Assembly (NCBI GenBank): GCA_023667045.1
Contig: JAMPAU010000002.1
Coordinates: 248,001 to 312,000 of the forward strand
Origin: Ruminococcus flavefaciens
GTDB taxonomy: Bacteria; Bacillota; Clostridia; Oscillospirales; Ruminococcaceae
DNA length: 64,000 bases
Direction of reading: 5' to 3'
Shown here one piece after another: positions 1-7,239 of the stretch (its first letter is position 1; every line of letters starts with the position of its first letter). The notes under the pieces were generated by a model. It searched no databases. It was not told where the DNA came from and was given only the letters and a program-made list of their open reading frames with translations. The position numbers and the translations under genes were made by a program.

Positions 1-2
1 TG

Positions 3-494
3 CAGTACCTTGACCTGCATATGTGGATGTCTGGCGATATACTCCTAAAAGCCGACAAGATGAGCATGGCTAACTCCCTTGAATTACGTGTGCCTTTTCT
101 TGACAAGGAAATTATGAGCCTTGCCGAAAAAATACCTACACGGTTCAGAGTTACGCACGACAAGGGAACAGACGAAACAAAATATATCACCAAGTATGCT
201 ATGAGGCTCTCCGCTAAAAAAGACACTCCGCCACAAACCGCAAGCACATCAGCAAAAAAGAAACTCGGTTTTCCAGTGCCTATACGTGTATGGCTAAAAG
301 AAGAAAAATACTATAATATAGTTAAAAGTGCTTTTGAAAGTGCAGACGCTGAAAAGTTCTTCAACAGAGAACCCCTAATTAAACTGCTCGACGACCACAG
401 AGACGGAAAAGCCGACAACAGCCGTAAAATATGGACTGTTTTCATTTTCCTTGTGTGGTATGATGTTTATTTCAACAAAAACGGAGAATATTAA
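3..494 (+). CDS. asnB: Asparagine synthase (glutamine-hydrolysing), C-terminal part, cut by window edge
   Basis: This is the 3' end of an open frame that is already open at the first bases, so the start lies outside the window. The visible residues are typical of the synthetase domain of AsnB, which makes asparagine from aspartate, ATP and an amide donor. They include a GD-(I)-LLKADKMSMANSLE-type block and an ending GFPVPIRVWL...KIWTVFIFLVWY. It resembles the end of the second AsnB-like protein at 23.2-24.7 kb, so the two are probably paralogues. pyrB follows after 26 bp, suggesting co-transcription. Whether this copy keeps the N-terminal Cys glutaminase cannot be seen. Confidence 0.88.
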   Translation, partial: QYLDLHMWMSGDILLKADKMSMANSLELRVPFLDKEIMSLAEKIPTRFRVTHDKGTDETKYITKYAMRLSAKKDTPPQTASTSAKKKLGFPVPIRVWLKEEKYYNIVKSAFESADAEKFFNREPLIKLLDDHRDGKADNSRKIWTVFIFLVWYDVYFNKNGEY

Positions 495-520
495 AATACA
501 AAATCGGAGGTAAAAATTAT

Positions 521-1597
521 ATGGCACATCAGCATCTTATCGACCTAAGCGACTACCCTGTTTCATGGTGGAAAAAGGTTGTAGAACTCGGCGAAAAAAT
601 AAAAAACAATCCGGCAGAATACGCCCACGAGTGCGACGGCAAAATTATGGCTACTCTTTTCTATGAGCCGTCAACCCGTACACAGATGTCTTTTCAGACC
701 GCTATGATACGTCTCGGCGGTCAGATAATAGGCTTTGACAATCCTGCTAACTCGTCCGTATCAAAGGGCGAAACAATCAAGGACACTACAAAGATAGTCA
801 GCAGTTATGCAGACATTCTTGTAATCCGTCACCCCATAGCCGGAGCTTCAAAGGCTGCTGCACTTACTGCCGACTGTTCAGTAATCAATGCCGGAGACGG
901 CGGACATCTTCACCCCACACAGACCCTTACCGACCTACTCACCTTGAAAATTGAAAAGAAAAAACTGTCCGGTCTCACTATAGGTATGTGCGGTGACTTA
1001 ATAAACGGTCGTACTGTGCATTCTCTCTGCAAAGCCCTTAGTATGTTTGAGAATAATAAGTTTATATTCATCTCTACGCCGGAATTACGTATGCCGGCTT
1101 ACATAAAAGACATCATCAAGGCTAACGGAAGTACTTTCGAGGAAGTCGACACCCTCGAAGAAGCTATAGACAAACTTGATGTTCTTTATATGACACGCAT
1201 TCAGCAGGAACGTTTCGCAAGCGAAGAAGAATATTTAGCTCAGAAAAATACTTACGTCCTTGACCGCAGAAAAATGCAACTTGCTAAAAAAGACATGATT
1301 GTACTGCACCCGTTGCCGAGAGTAGACGAGATAACAGTTGACGTTGACGAGGACAGCCGTGCTATGTACTTCACACAAGCTAAATACGGCGTGTTTGCAC
1401 GTATGGCACTTATACTTACCATACTAAGTGAAGACAAGTCCACACAGCTTTTAAAGGGCAAAATCTACAACTCTGTAAAATGTGACAACCCACGTTGCAT
1501 AACAAACCATGAACACTATTTACCTAAGAGTTTCCGTTCAAGCGGTGATGAAACACTCCTTGAATGCGAGTTCTGCGACGAGAGAAAACTTATATAA
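521..1597 (+). CDS. pyrB: Aspartate carbamoyltransferase with C-terminal PyrI-like zinc tail
   Basis: The protein (358 aa) joins carbamoyl phosphate to aspartate, the committed step of pyrimidine synthesis. The carbamoyl-phosphate site YEPSTRTQ (about residues 48-55) and the HPLPR loop are intact. After the usual catalytic chain (about 310 residues) there is a short tail with C321-X4-C326-X22-C349-X2-C352. This spacing is close to the four-Cys zinc site of the regulatory chain PyrI, but the nucleotide-binding allosteric domain of PyrI is absent. A strong GGAGG lies upstream of the ATG, and a bidirectional terminator follows. The catalytic call is firm; the role of the tail is inferred. Confidence 0.95.
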   Translation: MAHQHLIDLSDYPVSWWKKVVELGEKIKNNPAEYAHECDGKIMATLFYEPSTRTQMSFQTAMIRLGGQIIGFDNPANSSVSKGETIKDTTKIVSSYADILVIRHPIAGASKAAALTADCSVINAGDGGHLHPTQTLTDLLTLKIEKKKLSGLTIGMCGDLINGRTVHSLCKALSMFENNKFIFISTPELRMPAYIKDIIKANGSTFEEVDTLEEAIDKLDVLYMTRIQQERFASEEEYLAQKNTYVLDRRKMQLAKKDMIVLHPLPRVDEITVDVDEDSRAMYFTQAKYGVFARMALILTILSEDKSTQLLKGKIYNSVKCDNPRCITNHEHYLPKSFRSSGDETLLECEFCDERKLI

Positions 1598-1604
1598 ATA
1601 AAAC

Positions 1605-1646
1605 AAACCTGCTCCCTTATGTATTAGTTACACGGAGCAGGTTTTT
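1605..1646. terminator. Bidirectional intrinsic terminator between pyrB and the convergent LRR gene
   Basis: A stem AACCTGCTCC / GGAGCAGGTT is followed by five T on the plus strand. On the minus strand the same stem is followed by TTTGTTTTA. It ends pyrB and the minus-strand operon coming from 3.9 kb. Confidence 0.85.
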
Positions 1647-1647
1647 A

Positions 1648-2409
1648 TTATTCGTATATGATATTGACATAAGGGGAGTTATATGTGCTTATATTTTCCG
1701 GAGTTCCGGAATGTACCGGAAGATATACCGCCATTAAATTCGGGTTATTGGCAACATATAGGTTTTCAAGGTATGAATTGACGTGGATTTCCCTTAGTGA
1801 ACTATCTGTTACTTCAAGGCTTCTGAGACTTTTGAACTTTTCAAGGTTAAGGACTGTTTCATTTTGTATTCCGGTAAGTTCTAATTTTGTAAGAGTAGCC
1901 GAAATATCCTGCAAACCGTCAAGGCTTTCAATTACAGGGTCAGGCTCAATCTCTGACGAAATACATAATTCCTTAAGGTTTTTCAGTCCGGAAAAGTCTT
2001 TCAGATTACGGAATGTACACTTTCCGGCAACCTCAAAATTTTTCAGCTTTTTGCAGTTGCTGAGATATGACCAGTCATCAATGCCAGTTTTATCAATGCC
2101 ATCAGAATTTTGTCTGATTATTATTAAATCTGTAAGGAAATTTTTATTTTCCAGAAAACTTACATCATTTGTAACGGCATTGTCTATATGAAGTTTTTTA
2201 AGAAAATAAAGTCCTCTGATATTATCAACATCTTTATCTGTGATTAAATCATCAAAATTCATATCTGTGACGAGTTTAGTAGTAAAACGGCAGACTATTC
2301 TTCCGGCTATAATGCAGTTTGAGAACAAAACCAGTACCAAAACACAAATAACAGCAATTATTTTTTTATGGTTGGTTTTGATTTTTTCTTTCATTTCAGA
2401 GAGACGCAT
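1648..2409 (-). CDS. Membrane-anchored leucine-rich-repeat protein
   Basis: The protein has 253 aa. A basic N-terminus (KEKIKTNHKK) is followed by one hydrophobic segment at about residues 16-36, which predicts an anchored extracellular protein. The rest has irregular leucine-rich repeats (for example LKNFEVAG, LKNLKELCISS, LKSLRSLEVTD), the kind of scaffold used for protein binding. It overlaps the end of the upstream FkbM methyltransferase by 14 bp, so translation is probably coupled. The chosen ATG has GGAG about 10 nt upstream. No enzymatic motif is visible; the binding partner is unknown. Confidence 0.7.
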   Translation of the reverse strand: MRLSEMKEKIKTNHKKIIAVICVLVLVLFSNCIIAGRIVCRFTTKLVTDMNFDDLITDKDVDNIRGLYFLKKLHIDNAVTNDVSFLENKNFLTDLIIIRQNSDGIDKTGIDDWSYLSNCKKLKNFEVAGKCTFRNLKDFSGLKNLKELCISSEIEPDPVIESLDGLQDISATLTKLELTGIQNETVLNLEKFKSLRSLEVTDSSLREIHVNSYLENLYVANNPNLMAVYLPVHSGTPENISTYNSPYVNIIYE

Positions 2410-3463
2410 ATAAATTGGTCTCCCATGCCGGAATATACAACTGATGTCTGATATACAGCTTGTACTGTGGATTCAATGTCATGATGAGCAGGGGGATTTC
2501 AAAAATATCTTCATTTCTATGGTACAGTGCTATCATGAGTTTAGGAGCGTCATGTGAAATGGTATTGGAAGCACCCCATATTGCCTCACGTTCAAAGCCC
2601 TCAACGTCCATTTTTATTATCGTCGCCGGACGGTTGCCGTTAACGATACTGTCCACTGCCCTTGCCGTAACCATAGTGGTGGCGTTTGCAGAAATAGCAG
2701 ACTGTCTGCCGGCTTTTGAAGCAAAAGGCAACTCGCCGTCTGTACTCCATGCGGCAGCATTATATGTGAAGACATTCGGCATATCACCGACATATTTCAC
2801 GAGTTTTTTATAGTTTTTTCTGTCCGGCTCTACAGCATATATTTCGGCGTATTTACCACGTGTAAATTCAAGAAGTTCACGTATTGTATCGCCGTTGTAA
2901 GCACCCAAATCAACGTACACTTCATTAAGACCGGGCTTTATTATCTTGCGGTAAATTTCGGATTTCGGAGTTGTCACCGCCGAAAGATATTCTATTTTTC
3001 CGCTTATCTTGAAATTTATAATATTAGCATAGACTTTTCTTGAATAGTCGTCGGCGAGACTGTCGTATACTTTCTGGATTTTCTCGGCATTCTGCACACA
3101 GTACTCGTAAGTAAACAGACCTTTGCCCACAACGGGAACGTCCGGCACATAAAGAGTATGCCGTGAAGCTATATTGTGTATCTTATCAACTATTTCTTGA
3201 TAGCCCGCCGCAAAGGCAAGTACTACTACAAAGTCATCAACCATTGATTCAACTTCCGAAAGCTTATGAACTTTGAAACCCTCAAATGAGTGACCCCTTA
3301 CAAAGTCGTCGCTTGCAAAAATTCCGGAAACAACTATATTTCTTTCTCTGAACACAGACATTATCTTTAAAGCACCGTCGCCCATGCCGTAAATAAAAAT
3401 AGGTCTTTTTTCGGCTGAGAGTCTATCCCAGCATGATTGTTTTTCTGTAATAAAGGAGAGCAT
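2396..3463 (-). CDS. FkbM-family SAM-dependent methyltransferase
   Basis: The protein has 355 aa. The C-terminal half has the FkbM methyltransferase pattern. This includes a SAM-binding VDLGAYNGDT motif, a YAVEPD acidic loop, and IIKMDVEGFEREA, the family's hallmark. The N-terminal about 130 residues form a Rossmann-like region beginning IFIYGMGDGALKI, as in NAD-dependent sugar or nucleotide-binding modules. FkbM enzymes O-methylate sugars or small molecules, often on surface glycans; the substrate here is unknown. A GGGGTG ribosome site precedes the ATG. It lies between the PH-like gene and the LRR gene in a three-gene operon. Confidence 0.85.
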   Translation of the reverse strand: MLSFITEKQSCWDRLSAEKRPIFIYGMGDGALKIMSVFRERNIVVSGIFASDDFVRGHSFEGFKVHKLSEVESMVDDFVVVLAFAAGYQEIVDKIHNIASRHTLYVPDVPVVGKGLFTYEYCVQNAEKIQKVYDSLADDYSRKVYANIINFKISGKIEYLSAVTTPKSEIYRKIIKPGLNEVYVDLGAYNGDTIRELLEFTRGKYAEIYAVEPDRKNYKKLVKYVGDMPNVFTYNAAAWSTDGELPFASKAGRQSAISANATTMVTARAVDSIVNGNRPATIIKMDVEGFEREAIWGASNTISHDAPKLMIALYHRNEDIFEIPLLIMTLNPQYKLYIRHQLYIPAWETNLYASL

Positions 3464-3478
3464 ACTTTCACCCCATGA

Positions 3479-3871
3479 TTAATAATTATCGTCGTTATTT
3501 TCATGACCGTCTATATTTATAAGGTCACGTCCTCTTATGCCATACTTGTCACGGACATCATTCAGATACTGGTCTATCATATCGGAGACTTTACGTGCAT
3601 TCTTTATGCTTTTTATCTCTTTTGTGGGCGTGTCACGGTCACGGCTATAGATTATGATAGTTCCGCACCCGAAAATCCTCTGACCAAATGAAAAAGTCAT
3701 TTTTTTGTCATCTATCTTATATATTTCCATTTCGTCTTCTTCGATATTGAAAAAACCTTTTCGTGTTATGATTTTATTTTCAGTAAGAAAATATCTCGTG
3801 AATGATAAGGGAAGTCCTAAAAAAGTACGTTTCTTATCTGTCCACACATATGGTATATCTTTTTTATTCAT
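3479..3871 (-). CDS. Small bacterial PH-like (YdbS/bPH-type) domain protein, tentative
   Basis: The open frame could start at 3937, but the ATG at 3871 is preferred. It has GGAG nine bases upstream, and the longer start would overlap the -35 box of the apparent promoter. The 130-aa product (MNKKDIPYVW...) has alternating beta-type segments (KIITRKGFFNIEEDEMEIYKI, then GCGTIIIYSRD) and ends with a helix KVSDMIDQYLNDVRDKY. These resemble the bacterial PH-like fold in which a strand motif 'iitrkG..' recurs. It has no transmembrane helix. It is first in the operon with the FkbM and LRR genes. The domain assignment is by eye only. Confidence 0.55.
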   Translation of the reverse strand: MNKKDIPYVWTDKKRTFLGLPLSFTRYFLTENKIITRKGFFNIEEDEMEIYKIDDKKMTFSFGQRIFGCGTIIIYSRDRDTPTKEIKSIKNARKVSDMIDQYLNDVRDKYGIRGRDLINIDGHENNDDNY

Positions 3872-3908
3872 ACCAGTCATCTCCAGTCGTCTTGAATATC
3901 TTCTTATT

Positions 3909-3937
3909 ATTTTACCACAAAATAACATATTAGTCAA
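3909..3937 (-). promoter_or_regulatory. Sigma-A-type promoter for the minus-strand bPH-FkbM-LRR operon
   Basis: On the minus strand, -35 TTGACT and -10 TAAAAT are separated by exactly 17 bp. It lies 38 bp upstream of the preferred start codon. Confidence 0.65.
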
Positions 3938-3988
3938 CTAAAAACTTCAATAAAATAGTATAAATTTGTTTTTATGCCATAGTGGCTA

Positions 3989-4017
3989 TTGAAATTACAC
4001 AAAACAGGGAGTATAAT
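3989..4017 (+). promoter_or_regulatory. Sigma-A-type promoter for the MATE gene
   Basis: -35 TTGAAA and -10 TATAAT have a 17-bp spacer, about 37 bp before the ATG. It is divergent from the promoter at 3909-3937. Confidence 0.75.
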
Positions 4018-4053
4018 ATTATATGAGAAATAATATGAAAAGAGGTACGATTT

Positions 4054-5448
4054 ATGAACGAAAAAAACAAAACAGAATCAAATCCTTTGCAGACAGAATC
4101 GGTCTTCAGGCTGATGATTAAGTTTGCAATACCAAGTATACTGGGTATGCTTGTATCGTCACTGTATAATATTGTTGACCAGTTATTTATCGGTCATGCA
4201 GTGGGCATTGACGGAAACTCAGCTACAAATGTTGCCTTTCCTTTCACAACGGCGTGTACTGCCCTTGCCTTGCTTTTCGGTATAGGCGGTGCTTCATGTT
4301 TCAATCTTACTATGGGCAGGGGAGACAAAAAACAAGCAGGTTACTTTGCCGGAAACTCTTTCGCTCTGCTCGCCGTAAGCGGTATTATACTTAGTGCAGT
4401 AACGCTCATTTTCCTTAATCCTTTACTTAATATTTTCGGAGCTCCGAAAGGAATAGTAATGCAGTATGCACATGATTACGTTAAAGTAACGGCTATAGGC
4501 TTTCCGTTCTTGGTTTTCACAACCGGTGGCGGTCATCTTATACGTGCCGACGGCAGTCCGCAAATGGCTATGACTTGCAATATTATAGGTGCTGTTATAA
4601 ATACCGGTCTTGACGCTCTCTTTGTAATGGTTTTCCACTGGGGCATGAAAGGTGCAGCGTGGGCTACCGTTATCGGACAAATTGTATCTGCTGTAATCGT
4701 ATTTGTATATGCAATGCACTACAAAACTGTACCGCTCGGAAAAGAACACATAAAGATTAAATTTTTTACCGCAAGACGTATAGCCTCCATAGGAATGGCT
4801 TCATTCTTCAATCAGATAGCTATTGCAATAGTACAGATAGTCCTAAATAATTCACTTAAGCATTACGGTTCATTATCAGTATACGGAGATTCAGAACCTA
4901 TCGCAGTATGCGGTATTGTAATGAAAGTCAATATGATAGTATTCGCTATAGTTATCGGACTTGCTCAGGGTACTCAGCCTATTGAGAGTTTCAATTACGG
5001 TGCAAGGCAATACGGACGTGTACGCAGTGCCTACAAACTTGCTGTAACAGTCGGTGCGGTCGTATCAGTTATTGCGTTTATACTTTTCCATTTATTTCCG
5101 AGACAGATTCTTTCGCTTTTTGGAAGCGGTACTGATACATATTACGAACTCGGCGAAAAGTTCTTCAAGATATTCCTTTTCTTTACATGGCTTAACTGTC
5201 TACAGCCGATAACTTCAACTTTCTTTACCTCAATCGGCAAACCTATAAAGGGCGTTTTCCTGTCTCTTACAAGGCAGATAATTTTCTTTATACCATTCCT
5301 GCTTATATTACCGCACTTTTTCCAGTCTGGGATTGACGGAATAGTCTACACAGGTCCTACAGCGGACTTCCTCTCAGCTATTGTTGCTATTGCTATGGCT
5401 TTCTATGAGTTTCGCAATATACGCAAGCTGGAGGCAGAGGGAAAATAA
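4054..5448 (+). CDS. MATE-family multidrug/Na+ (or H+) antiporter
   Basis: The protein has 464 aa and about twelve hydrophobic segments, the normal size for MATE exporters. The two halves show the expected internal repeat: FAIPSILGMLVSSLYNIVDQLFIGH near the N-terminus and a GMASFFNQIAIAIVQIVLNN block after the middle loop. A GQ/TQP motif (AQGTQPIESFNYGAR) typical of DinF/NorM-like proteins is present. It exports cationic drugs or metabolites; the substrate is not predictable. Its ATG follows GAGG. The next gene starts 2 bp after its stop. Confidence 0.92.
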   Translation: MNEKNKTESNPLQTESVFRLMIKFAIPSILGMLVSSLYNIVDQLFIGHAVGIDGNSATNVAFPFTTACTALALLFGIGGASCFNLTMGRGDKKQAGYFAGNSFALLAVSGIILSAVTLIFLNPLLNIFGAPKGIVMQYAHDYVKVTAIGFPFLVFTTGGGHLIRADGSPQMAMTCNIIGAVINTGLDALFVMVFHWGMKGAAWATVIGQIVSAVIVFVYAMHYKTVPLGKEHIKIKFFTARRIASIGMASFFNQIAIAIVQIVLNNSLKHYGSLSVYGDSEPIAVCGIVMKVNMIVFAIVIGLAQGTQPIESFNYGARQYGRVRSAYKLAVTVGAVVSVIAFILFHLFPRQILSLFGSGTDTYYELGEKFFKIFLFFTWLNCLQPITSTFFTSIGKPIKGVFLSLTRQIIFFIPFLLILPHFFQSGIDGIVYTGPTADFLSAIVAIAMAFYEFRNIRKLEAEGK

Positions 5449-5450
5449 TT

Positions 5451-5984
5451 ATGTATTCTGCAAATGAAATCATGAATAACACTTCATTCTGGTATTACTT
5501 TCTAAGCGTTAATTTCCCGAATGCTTACGACGAAACCACAGATACGGATATTTCCGAAATAATCGAAGAATACAGTCCCGACAATGACTGGATTGACGAA
5601 TTTGTACAGTATTCAGACGAAATATTCAACCAAAATGACGGGTACGTCGATAACCCGAACACAATTGAACTTAATCTTAACGGTCATGACTTTAAGATTG
5701 AATTTCATGCAGGAGATACTGTCTATTTCCTTGACGGTCAGCAAATCGGCTGTACAGGCGGTCATTTTATTCTCGGTAAAATTGACTTTCAGCTTTTTTC
5801 TGAACTTACTCACGGCATTGCAGACAAAAGGATTTTTCTGCTTGTCATGCCTATGGTCTCGCTGAAAGATACAGATATTCCAAATGCAAGGAATATTATA
5901 CGGTCTGCTCTTGGTTTGCTGAAACTGAAAAAAGAACACATAAACAAAATAACTGATATGATTACTGACGGTTTATCAATATGA
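5451..5984 (+). CDS. Hypothetical acidic protein downstream of the MATE gene
   Basis: A soluble 177-aa protein with many Asp/Glu/Asn residues in its first half (DETTDTDISEIIEEYSPDNDW). It then has a strand-rich middle with YFLDGQQIGCTGGHF, and a helical C-terminus. No signal peptide or membrane segment is seen. Size, acidity and composition resemble the immunity/SUKH-like proteins common in Firmicutes, but this is only an impression and no toxin gene is adjacent. It begins 2 bp after the MATE stop with GAGGG upstream, so it is co-transcribed. A strong terminator follows. Confidence 0.7.
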   Translation: MYSANEIMNNTSFWYYFLSVNFPNAYDETTDTDISEIIEEYSPDNDWIDEFVQYSDEIFNQNDGYVDNPNTIELNLNGHDFKIEFHAGDTVYFLDGQQIGCTGGHFILGKIDFQLFSELTHGIADKRIFLLVMPMVSLKDTDIPNARNIIRSALGLLKLKKEHINKITDMITDGLSI

Positions 5985-5989
5985 AACAA

Positions 5990-6023
5990 AAAGGGTCTTC
6001 CTATGTATCGGAAGACCTTTTTT
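5990..6023 (+). terminator. Intrinsic terminator of the MATE operon
   Basis: A stem GGTCTTCC / GGAAGACC with a short loop is followed by six T. Confidence 0.9.
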
Positions 6024-6046
6024 ATACATAATATTCTATAAAATAA

Positions 6047-6078
6047 AAAAGTCCTCTGAAAATATCAGAAGACTTTCA
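6047..6078 (-). terminator. Terminator of tRNA-Gln
   Basis: Read on the minus strand, AAAGTCTTCTGA pairs with TCAGAGGACTTT (one mismatch), followed by a T tract. It lies directly downstream of the tRNA. Confidence 0.75.
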
Positions 6079-6080
6079 AA

Positions 6081-6156
6081 TGGTTGGAGTAGCTGGATTC
6101 GAACCAGCGAGATGACAGAGTCAAAGTCTGTTGCCTTACCGCTTGGCTATACCCCA
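6081..6156 (-). tRNA. tRNA-Gln (anticodon UUG)
   Basis: The 76-nt minus-strand sequence folds as a cloverleaf. The acceptor TGGGGTA pairs with TACTCCA, the discriminator is A, and the CCA end is encoded. The T-arm is GCTGG-TTCGAAT-CCAGC. The anticodon stem-loop CAGAC-TTTGACT-CTG places TTG at the anticodon. It reads CAA and, by wobble, CAG codons. Confidence 0.95.
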
Positions 6157-6228
6157 ATGTTACTAAACTATTATATCAGATTATCCGGAAAAAATCAAGA
6201 GGGTGGAGATATATTTTCTTTTTTTAAC

Positions 6229-6260
6229 AAAAAATACCGGCGTTTTCACACCGGTATTTG
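6229..6260 (-). terminator. Terminator of the CobW-like operon
   Basis: On the minus strand AAATACCGG / CCGGTATTT is followed by a run of T. It lies just past the stop of the 319-aa GTPase-like gene. Confidence 0.85.
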
Positions 6261-6266
6261 ATATAA

Positions 6267-7226
6267 TCAATAAAAAGTTGCTACTTCCTTTTCCGGAGGT
6301 GCAGACGGTGTATAGTCTGTAACAAACAATACAGGTCCTTTTCCACGATACAGCTTATGACGCTGAACTTTTATCTTTGCAGTAAGCATTATCCAGCTTT
6401 TTTCCTTGATTTTTGATATATCATCAAACTGTCCAACGCACCAGCAGTACTGTATATCATCAACACAGCAGGTCATTATATGCCGTCCGACAGCAAGCGT
6501 ATTTTTCGGGAATTTCGGATTTCTTGCAACTAATGCACGGAATGTTATTGTTTTACCGTCATATTTTTCCGGTTCTTCCATGATGTCACGATACCACAGT
6601 GCATAGTCGTTGTCGTTAATGATGATATGCGGTGCTTCAATGTCAAAGGGCAGTGGGTCTTCAATGTCGTCATATGCAACAGTTCCGTCGGTATATTCAT
6701 AGGCAATCTCACAGCGACGGCTTACACCCCTTACTATCTGGTGAAACTGGTTCGGGTCATAGCTTCTTTCAAAGCGATTAAATACCACGAGTTCACAGAC
6801 ATTGAACTTATCAACAACAAGGCTTCTCATATTCGCATTATACTGTGCAAAGGAAGTTGAATCGACAAAACACATAATCTGATAAAAAGCCCAGCCGTCC
6901 GGAGCAGCGTCAAAAAGTTCCGTAACCTGCCACATACCATTATATTCTATAACGATACGTTCAGCACTGCACTCATCAACAAGTCTTTGGAGATTTTCCG
7001 GTGTCATGTCGGATTTATCATCAACTACACGCAGGAAAATATTATCTTTTTCAAAGTCTGTCGTGTCATATTCTTCTTCGCCCTCCTCAAAGACAAGCAG
7101 GAGAGTTCTTTCACCAGTATTGAAACGCTTGTCTCCGAGAGTTTCCTGAATGAACTTTGTCTTACCGGATTCAAGAAATCCTAAAAACAGATACACGGGT
7201 ATTGTTTCTTCTTCATTGTAAGGCAT
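6267..7226 (-). CDS. CobW/G3E-like P-loop protein fused to a DUF1980 (YcgQ/TIGR03943-type) domain
   Basis: The protein has 319 aa. Residues 11-23 carry a Walker A loop (GFLESGKT) like G3E metallochaperone GTPases, and VFNRFE at 148-153 sits where the NKxD base-recognition motif is expected. The CxCC metal motif of that family is missing. Residues about 208-310 instead resemble DUF1980: YDGKTITFRALV, then FPKNTLAVGRHIMTCC (251-254) and WIMLTAKIKV. That domain is usually a separate protein encoded beside a YcgR/YraQ-type permease. The gene starts 13 bp after the His-rich CobW gene, with AGGAGG upstream. Together these suggest metal trafficking. The fusion call rests on motif reading. Confidence 0.75.
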   Translation of the reverse strand: MPYNEEETIPVYLFLGFLESGKTKFIQETLGDKRFNTGERTLLLVFEEGEEEYDTTDFEKDNIFLRVVDDKSDMTPENLQRLVDECSAERIVIEYNGMWQVTELFDAAPDGWAFYQIMCFVDSTSFAQYNANMRSLVVDKFNVCELVVFNRFERSYDPNQFHQIVRGVSRRCEIAYEYTDGTVAYDDIEDPLPFDIEAPHIIINDNDYALWYRDIMEEPEKYDGKTITFRALVARNPKFPKNTLAVGRHIMTCCVDDIQYCWCVGQFDDISKIKEKSWIMLTAKIKVQRHKLYRGKGPVLFVTDYTPSAPPEKEVATFY

Positions 7227-7239
7227 TCAGCAAACCTCC

